Shown: positions 1-4,732 of the stretch, one piece after another
Numbering within the stretch: the stretch's first letter is position 1
How the letters are laid out: every line of letters starts with the position of its first letter
NCBI GenBank assembly: GCA_029247985.1
Contig: JAQWKF010000136.1
Coordinates: 1-15,460, forward strand
Origin: Flavobacteriaceae bacterium
Lineage (GTDB): Bacteria > Bacteroidota > Bacteroidia > Flavobacteriales > Flavobacteriaceae
Reading direction: 5' to 3'
DNA length: 15,460 bases
Notes under the pieces: generated by a model
The model's input: only the letters and a program-made list of their open reading frames with translations
The model's database searches: none
What the model was told of the DNA's origin: nothing
Made by a program: the position numbers and the translations under genes

Positions 1-1280
1 ATTTCTTCAAATGTAATTTCCCATTCATTATGACATTCTTCGCCATTCATCGTTACCATTGGATATAAGGCTGCGCCTGTATTAAATCCTAATTTGCCAG
101 CATTTTCAATGGCCTTTTCCAAGTGCTTGTACCTGTAATACAATAAGTTTTCAGCTACGGATTCGTTTTTTGTAGCCATGTAAAACGGGAAACAATACGC
201 TTCTGTATCCCAGTATGTGCTTCCACCATACTTTTCGCCGGTGAATCCTTTTGGTCCAATATTCAGTTTGGGGTTATTACCTGTATAGGTTTGGTTTAGC
301 TGAAAAATATTAAACCGTATCCCTTGCTGGGCTTTTATATCCCCCTCAATGGTAATATCTGCCGTTTTCCAAACATCCTCCCAAGAGATTTTTTGTACTT
401 CAAGTAGGGCATCAAATCCTTTGTCCAAGGCGTCTAAACCAATTTTTTGAACATGACTTGATAAGCTATCTACAGGCTGCTGAAGCGAAGAGCAATAACC
501 ACCCATTTTTTCAACAACCAATTCTTGATTTGGCATCAATTTCGTTTGTAAAACAAATGAAGTATAGCCTTCATTTTGATGGCAGTTATAGTTTTTTGTT
601 GGGACTCCATCAATGCTAAAAGACACTGCCTGATACGTAACAACATCAAATGCTGACTTCAGGGTCCTCGAATGCAGCATAGCAAAATTGGTGTCACATT
701 GTTGATCTCTCAATTCCCAAAAGGGATCGTCCCAATTACTGTCTTTGTTTTTTATATGTCCATCAATATAAGGGCTAACTGTTATTTCAGCGGCTTGATC
801 ATGAAGCGTGACAGTATATTTGATGCACCCCAATTCTTCTTGAAAAAGTGCCAAAAAGCGTACCGCCTTGATTGTTAGTTTTGTGCCCTCTGAGGTTGTC
901 AAGGTGACTTCTCGTGAATACACGCCGCTTTGCATATCAAGTGTTCTGCTAAAGTCATGTATTGTAGCTGTATTAAGGTCTACTGCAACGTTGTTACAAT
1001 GTACGTCAATCCCTATCCAATTGGGCGCATTAAGGACCTTGGCAAAATACTCTGGATAACCATTTTTCCACCAACCTACTTTAGTTTTATCAGGATAATA
1101 AACGCCTGCAACATAGCTACCTTGAAATGTACTGCCGCTATATTGCTCTTCAAAATTTGCGCGCTGCCCCATTGCTCCGTTACCGAGACTAAAAATACTC
1201 TCTGCCGATTCAACATGATCTATGTCAAACGAGTTTTCTACGATTTTCCATGGTTCTGCGACAATGTTATTTACTCTCAT
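1..1280 (-). CDS. GH65 glycoside phosphorylase, probably maltose phosphorylase (N-terminal 426 codons; 3' end outside window)
   Basis: The reverse-strand frame is open from the ATG at 1280-1278 to the window edge and begins MRVNNIVAEPWKIVENSF. It carries GH65 hallmarks: ESIFSLGNGAMGQR near residue 27, GFTGEKYGGSTYWDTEAY near residue 350, and TMNGEECHNEWEITFEE at the edge. Family members of about 750-770 residues phosphorolyse alpha-glucobioses with inversion. Maltose phosphorylase gives glucose plus beta-glucose 1-phosphate in the cytoplasm. The catalytic acid (near residue 487 in the Lactobacillus brevis enzyme) and the phosphate-binding loop should lie beyond base 1, so they cannot be checked here. 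No signal peptide is seen. The start overlaps the pgmB stop in ATGA (1277-1280), which suggests translational coupling. Maltose specificity is inferred from pgmB and the surrounding starch locus. Trehalose, kojibiose or nigerose phosphorylase are alternatives from the same family. Confidence 0.93.
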   Translation of the reverse strand, partial: MRVNNIVAEPWKIVENSFDIDHVESAESIFSLGNGAMGQRANFEEQYSGSTFQGSYVAGVYYPDKTKVGWWKNGYPEYFAKVLNAPNWIGIDVHCNNVAVDLNTATIHDFSRTLDMQSGVYSREVTLTTSEGTKLTIKAVRFLALFQEELGCIKYTVTLHDQAAEITVSPYIDGHIKNKDSNWDDPFWELRDQQCDTNFAMLHSRTLKSAFDVVTYQAVSFSIDGVPTKNYNCHQNEGYTSFVLQTKLMPNQELVVEKMGGYCSSLQQPVDSLSSHVQKIGLDALDKGFDALLEVQKISWEDVWKTADITIEGDIKAQQGIRFNIFQLNQTYTGNNPKLNIGPKGFTGEKYGGSTYWDTEAYCFPFYMATKNESVAENLLYYRYKHLEKAIENAGKLGFNTGAALYPMVTMNGEECHNEWEITFEE

Positions 1281-1960
1281 GCTACTCCCTTAATTTTAAT
1301 TTGATTTAATTGTACTAACGATAGGTTTATTGTGTTTTCCAGTACCAAGTGGGCTTTTTGAAGTTCAATGGCATCGCCCAGTCCAATTACTTTCATATTG
1401 GCAGCTAAAGCAGCTTCTATACCAGCTGGAGCATCTTCTAAAACTACGCAATGCTCTGGCGATACACCCATACGCTGTGCAGCCTTTAAAAAAACTTCGG
1501 GATTGGGTTTTGATTTTGAAACATCATTTCCGTCTACAACGACATCAAAAACATCCAATAGCCCGAGTTTGTCAAGCACAAAACGTGCATTTTTACTGGC
1601 AGATCCTAAGGAGATAAACACACCATTAGCTTTTAGTGTATTTATTAAGGTCGAAATTCCAGGTAAAACATGTTGTGGGGTCAATTGGTTGCAAAAACGC
1701 AAATAGATTTCATTTTTTCGGTGGGCAATATCCAGCAATTGTTCTGGTTTTGTTTGAACATTTGCCCATTGGGCTATCTTGTTTAAAGAATCCATTCGAC
1801 TAACCCCCTTGAGCTTTTCGTTGTCTTCTGGAGTTAGCGTGTAGTTCCACTCGGCGGCTAACTCTTTCCACGCAATAAAATGGAATTGTGCAGTGTCCAC
1901 AATTACACCATCTAAATCAAATATGACAGCTTGAATTTTACGCATGATATCTAATGGCAT
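1277..1960 (-). CDS. pgmB: Beta-phosphoglucomutase (HAD superfamily)
   Basis: This cytoplasmic enzyme converts beta-glucose 1-phosphate to glucose 6-phosphate, consuming the product of the adjacent GH65 phosphorylase. Numbered from the 1960 start, motif I is FDLDGVIVDT, with nucleophile Asp15 and acid/base Asp17. The cap signature is KGVSRMDSL (51-59), typical of beta-PGM. Motif II is Ser120 in GSASKN, motif III is Lys151 in SKPNPEVF, and motif IV is Glu175-Asp176 in LEDAPAGIEA. The length of 227 residues is normal for the family. Two starts are possible. The ATG at 1960 overlaps the transporter gene by 23 bp. The internal ATG at 1945 (MRKIQAVIFDLDG) overlaps it by only 8 bp and fits the usual family N-terminus better. 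The stop codon overlaps the GH65 start by 4 bp. The tight packing with transporter and phosphorylase supports one transcript and a maltose role. Confidence 0.95.
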   Translation of the reverse strand: MPLDIMRKIQAVIFDLDGVIVDTAQFHFIAWKELAAEWNYTLTPEDNEKLKGVSRMDSLNKIAQWANVQTKPEQLLDIAHRKNEIYLRFCNQLTPQHVLPGISTLINTLKANGVFISLGSASKNARFVLDKLGLLDVFDVVVDGNDVSKSKPNPEVFLKAAQRMGVSPEHCVVLEDAPAGIEAALAANMKVIGLGDAIELQKAHLVLENTINLSLVQLNQIKIKGVA

Positions 1961-3302
1961 TTTTATCGGTGATCAATAAATTACAAAGTCCAGAAACGAT
2001 TAGTGAAATACCTGCTGCTACTAGCGCAAAAATAGACTCTTCACCCATGAGGCTCGCAGCAAAGTTGACTCCGTTTAAGGCAGCTACAATTTGCGGGAGT
2101 ACTATAAACATATTAAAGACCCCCATACTAATTCCCATTTTTTCAGGATCTACCACACTTGATAGCATGGCGTATGGCATGGACAAAATACTTCCCCATG
2201 CAACACCCACACAGATAAACCAAAATTTAAGCAATTCTGGTGCGGGAAAAAGATACATAGCAATAAACCCGAACCCTCCTATAAACAGCGAAAACATATG
2301 AATCAGTTTCCTGTTTATGGTCCGACGCGATGTATAAAAACTAAGCAGTAGTGCAAAAGCCATAGACGATAGCCCGTAGGTACCCATATTGGAACCAACA
2401 AGGTTAGACGCCTTTTGAAAAGCTGTGTTTTGAGTTTGAAATGCGGCATCTTCGCTTGGGTTTGTAAAGTCAAAGCTAGCTTCAATTGGAGCAGGGGCTT
2501 GGTAAACGTGTTCCGTAAGGGCTGGATTAGCCAAACTCCACATGGCAAAAAACGCAAACCAACTGAAAAACTGGACCACGCCAAGTTTAATCATGGTTTT
2601 GGGCATATTGCAGATGTAATCAAAAACCTCAGCAAACAAGTTGCCTTCATCTTTTTTCTTTTTAAAGGCTTCTACATCTTCTGGCGGATATTCTTTTGTA
2701 GTTAATACAGTATAAAGTATGCTTGCAAGAAAGACAAAGGCACCTATTGAAAAAGCTACTTTAACACTCATAGGAATAACACCCGGAGCAGCTGCATCGC
2801 TAGCGCCCAGCTGGGAAACCAACCATGGCAGGTTACTTGCTATCCAAGTACCAATCCCAATAATAAGGGTTTGTACTATAAACCCGTATGAACGTTGCTG
2901 GTCTGGTAATTTATCAGCAACCAACGCTCTAAAAGGCTCCATGCTAATATTAATAGAAGCATCTAAAATCCATAAACAGCCCACAGCAACCCAAAGAACG
3001 GGGGAGTGCGGCACAAAGAAGAGCGTAAAAGAACTCAATACCGCTCCAATAAGGAAAAAAGGTCTTCTTCTTCCCCAACGTGGATGCCACGTGTGGTCAC
3101 TTAAGTAGCCCACTATGGGTTGTACAATGAGACCTGTTAATGGAGCTGCTATCCACAATAGCGGTATGTCGTCTTTTGCAGCACCTAATGTCTGGAAAAT
3201 ACGCGACATAAACCCACCCTGAAGGGCAAATCCAAATTGAATTCCTAAAAAACCAAAGCTCATGTTCCAGATATCCCAGAACTTCAAGAGAGGCTTCTTC
3301 AT
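1938..3302 (-). CDS. MFS sugar transporter, SLC45/GPH-like, probable maltose uptake
   Basis: This is a 454-residue inner-membrane protein with about twelve hydrophobic segments. It opens MKKPLLKFWDIWNMSFGFLG and has the cytoplasmic-loop motif GYLSDHTWHPRWGRRRPFF near residues 65-83, characteristic of SLC45/sucrose-symporter-like MFS carriers. An unusually long loop near residues 260-310 (from ALTEHVYQAPAPIE to FQKASNLVGS) probably faces the periplasm. It would import maltose or maltodextrin released in the periplasm, most likely by proton symport; this is inferred from family and context. The ATG at 3302 was chosen because the family N-terminus begins there. An in-frame ATG at 3332 would add ten residues (MLIIIFKSKI), and that codon lies inside a 17-bp palindrome, which argues against it being the start. 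The stop overlaps pgmB. The gap to the upstream LacI gene is 89 bp. Confidence 0.9.
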   Translation of the reverse strand: MKKPLLKFWDIWNMSFGFLGIQFGFALQGGFMSRIFQTLGAAKDDIPLLWIAAPLTGLIVQPIVGYLSDHTWHPRWGRRRPFFLIGAVLSSFTLFFVPHSPVLWVAVGCLWILDASINISMEPFRALVADKLPDQQRSYGFIVQTLIIGIGTWIASNLPWLVSQLGASDAAAPGVIPMSVKVAFSIGAFVFLASILYTVLTTKEYPPEDVEAFKKKKDEGNLFAEVFDYICNMPKTMIKLGVVQFFSWFAFFAMWSLANPALTEHVYQAPAPIEASFDFTNPSEDAAFQTQNTAFQKASNLVGSNMGTYGLSSMAFALLLSFYTSRRTINRKLIHMFSLFIGGFGFIAMYLFPAPELLKFWFICVGVAWGSILSMPYAMLSSVVDPEKMGISMGVFNMFIVLPQIVAALNGVNFAASLMGEESIFALVAAGISLIVSGLCNLLITDKNAIRYHA

Positions 3303-3323
3303 AATTTTTGATTTAAAAATTAT

Positions 3324-3340
3324 GATAAGCAATGCTTATC
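3324..3340. promoter_or_regulatory. 17-bp palindrome upstream of the transporter gene
   Basis: GATAAGCAATGCTTATC is a perfect 8-bp inverted repeat around one central base, 22-38 nt upstream of the chosen transporter start. It could be a repressor operator or, in mRNA, a short hairpin just ahead of the translation start. There is no T-run directly after it on the minus strand, so it does not look like a terminator. It does not resemble the AACGTT boxes in the divergent region, so a different protein may bind here. Confidence 0.45.
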
Positions 3341-3351
3341 AAAACAAAATT

Positions 3352-3365
3352 TGAAGAAGTGTGTT
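3352..3365 (+). repeat. 14-bp shared upstream motif, copy 1 (ahead of transporter operon)
   Basis: TGAAGAAGTGTGTT on the plus strand, 50-63 nt upstream of the transporter ATG (so in reverse orientation to that gene). An identical copy lies at 4603-4616 in the susC upstream region. Both copies are in non-coding DNA ahead of the first structural gene of each half of the locus, which suggests a shared regulatory site. Its function is unknown. Confidence 0.45.
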
Positions 3366-3391
3366 TGTTTTGACGGGGCTAATATAAAAAT

Positions 3392-4429
3392 TTATGTTGA
3401 AAAACGCTCAACAATTTCACAAGCTACCACTTTAGTTATGGAGGGCTCAGATATGTCTTTTTGTTCAAGTCTGTCTATCAATAAATTAGCTGCTTCAATT
3501 CCTATCTGTGTGCCGTGTTGATTTACTGTTGTCAATGGTGGTGTTGCGTATTTTGAAATGACACCGTCCGTAAAACAGATCAACGCAATATCTTCTGGAA
3601 TGTTTAATTCAAGTTCGCGTATAACACGCATAGCAGCTGCGGCATAAATCTCATTTACAGCTAAAATGGCATCAATTTCAGGATTTTCCTTAAGCGCTGT
3701 TTTCAGTTCGCTTTCCAGGGCTGGTAGGATGATATCTGATCGTTTGGAATCTTCTGTTTTTATAATCAGTCTGTTTTCGAGAGGAATACCTGCGAGTTTG
3801 AGCGCTTTGATATAGCCTTGGGTTCGAAGTCTACCAACACTTATATAGTCTTCTGTTGTGAGTAGTAAGATGTTTTTTTTGTTTTTATCTAGCAAGTGTT
3901 GCGTAGCCAATTGGGCAACTTGAGAATCATTAACAATCACTTTGTCACAATTTATTTCTGGTACGGTCCTATCAAAAAGCACTACCGGCATTCCTTCTTC
4001 AATGGTTTGGTGAATGTGGTGGTAGTCTTGTTTTTTTAGCGTTTCTTTTGATGGCGAAATGATAAAACCACCTATAAGGCTATCAGCAAAAGTTTCCATA
4101 TTGATAACTTCTTTCTCAAAAGATTCGTTGGATAGTGAGATGAGTACATTGTATCCTCTTTTGACAGCTACTTGCTCTACACCACGTACCACCATAGCAA
4201 AAAAATGGTGAACAACTTCAGGAATTATAACGCCGATGGTCTTTGTCTTTTTGTTCTTTAAACTCAAAGCAATATTATTGGGGCGGTAGTTATAAAACTT
4301 GGCAAAAGCTTGTACCTTTTCACGTGTTTCCTGACTAATTTCTGTACTGTTATTTAACGACTTAGAAACGGTTGAAACCGATACACCTAGCTCGGCAGCT
4401 AATTGCTTTATCGTTATCTTTTTTTTCAA
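3392..4429 (-). CDS. LacI/GalR-family transcriptional regulator of the locus
   Basis: A 345-residue protein of normal LacI-family length. The N-terminal helix-turn-helix is ITIKQLAAELGVSVSTVSKS (about residues 5-24), followed by a hinge (NIALSLKNKKTKTIGVIIP, about 52-70) and a periplasmic-binding-protein-like sugar sensor domain. The start codon is TTG (4429-4427). A stop lies two codons upstream in frame, no ATG lies upstream, and a later start would remove the DNA-binding helix. The start runs straight into eight A residues. The gene diverges from susC, and two AACGTT-centred boxes lie between them, so it probably controls both halves of the locus and possibly itself. The effector is unknown; maltose or a derivative is inferred. 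Use of LacI here contrasts with the SusR-type regulator of the Bacteroides sus locus. Confidence 0.93.
   Translation of the reverse strand: MKKKITIKQLAAELGVSVSTVSKSLNNSTEISQETREKVQAFAKFYNYRPNNIALSLKNKKTKTIGVIIPEVVHHFFAMVVRGVEQVAVKRGYNVLISLSNESFEKEVINMETFADSLIGGFIISPSKETLKKQDYHHIHQTIEEGMPVVLFDRTVPEINCDKVIVNDSQVAQLATQHLLDKNKKNILLLTTEDYISVGRLRTQGYIKALKLAGIPLENRLIIKTEDSKRSDIILPALESELKTALKENPEIDAILAVNEIYAAAAMRVIRELELNIPEDIALICFTDGVISKYATPPLTTVNQHGTQIGIEAANLLIDRLEQKDISEPSITKVVACEIVERFST
3395..3413 (-). terminator. Weak hairpin at the 3' end of the LacI gene, possible terminator
   Basis: On the minus strand TGTTGA and TCAACA form a 6-bp stem around a 7-nt loop, overlapping the last codons and stop of the LacI gene. 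An AT-rich stretch (TAAATTTTTATATT) follows. The stem is short and the U-tract interrupted, so this is at best a weak terminator. If functional, it would separate the regulator transcript from the transporter operon, which would then need its own promoter in the 89-bp gap. Confidence 0.25.
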
Positions 4430-4508
4430 AATTCACTTTTTTAGAGGCTGTAAATTACGGATATTATAATTTAATGACTATAAAAATACCAATATAAAAG
4501 TTATTAAC

Positions 4509-4545
4509 ACTACAACGTTTTCGTGACTAACTAAAACGTTGTAGT
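4509..4545. promoter_or_regulatory. Perfect 13-bp inverted repeat, candidate LacI-type double operator
   Basis: ACTACAACGTTTT (4509-4521) and its exact reverse complement AAAACGTTGTAGT (4533-4545) flank an 11-nt spacer. Each arm contains the palindromic core AACGTT with a central CG, the usual centre of LacI-family operators. The two CG centres are 21 bp apart, two helical turns, so two bound dimers would sit on the same DNA face. The neighbouring LacI gene is the obvious candidate binder. The pair lies 188-224 bp upstream of the susC ATG and 80-116 bp upstream of the LacI start. Binding is inferred. Confidence 0.6.
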
Positions 4546-4567
4546 TGATTTTGATTAACTTAAAAGC

Positions 4568-4598
4568 TTTAATTTAACACAAACTTTACATAATTTCG
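4568..4598 (+). promoter_or_regulatory. Possible Bacteroidetes-type promoter for susC
   Basis: TTTA (4568-4571), a 19-nt spacer and TAATTTCG (4591-4598) match the phylum consensus (TTTG near -33, TAnnTTTG near -7) with one mismatch in each box. If used, transcription would start close to 4604 and give a leader of roughly 130 nt. The double operator would then lie upstream of the -33 box, a position more typical of activation than of simple blocking. The match is weak in such AT-rich DNA. Confidence 0.25.
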
Positions 4599-4602
4599 TC
4601 AG

Positions 4603-4616
4603 TGAAGAAGTGTGTT
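4603..4616 (+). repeat. 14-bp shared upstream motif, copy 2 (ahead of susC)
   Basis: TGAAGAAGTGTGTT, identical to 3352-3365. Here it reads in the same direction as susC, ending 116 nt before its ATG, just downstream of the possible promoter. See copy 1 for the interpretation. Confidence 0.45.
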
Positions 4617-4627
4617 AAACCAACCTT

Positions 4628-4696
4628 TAACCCTAATAATTTAAAGAAATAACACGTTGTAATTTCTAAGTATGTGTTTTTAGATTAGTAGGGTTA
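4628..4696 (+). promoter_or_regulatory. Possible long-range stem in the susC leader
   Basis: TAACCCTA (4628-4635) pairs perfectly with TAGGGTTA (4689-4696). Nested inside, AACAC (4651-4655) can pair with GTGTT (4674-4678). Together they could fold the susC 5' leader into an elongated hairpin. No known riboswitch class is recognised. The 53-nt loop makes the pairing uncertain. Confidence 0.25.
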
Positions 4697-4732
4697 TGCC
4701 TTAAAAACAATTATTAACTAAAAATTAAACTC

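Larger units (their letters stand above)
4430..4732. promoter_or_regulatory. Divergent regulatory region between the LacI gene and susC
   Basis: This 303-bp, very AT-rich stretch has no coding frame I would support. It separates the leftward regulator gene from the rightward sus-type genes. It holds a 13-bp inverted repeat (4509-4545), a weak promoter candidate (4568-4598), the second copy of a 14-bp motif (4603-4616) and a possible structured leader (4628-4696). An A-rich stretch (4701-4730) precedes the susC ATG in place of a Shine-Dalgarno sequence, as is common in this phylum. These parts are listed separately. Confidence 0.75.

Noticed and set aside
930..1304. Open plus-strand frame of 124 codons
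   Set aside because: It lies antisense to the clearly recognised GH65 gene, has no recognisable motif and a poor start context.
2719..3108. Open plus-strand frame of 129 codons
   Set aside because: It is a shadow of the MFS transporter on the other strand, with low-complexity residues and no domain.
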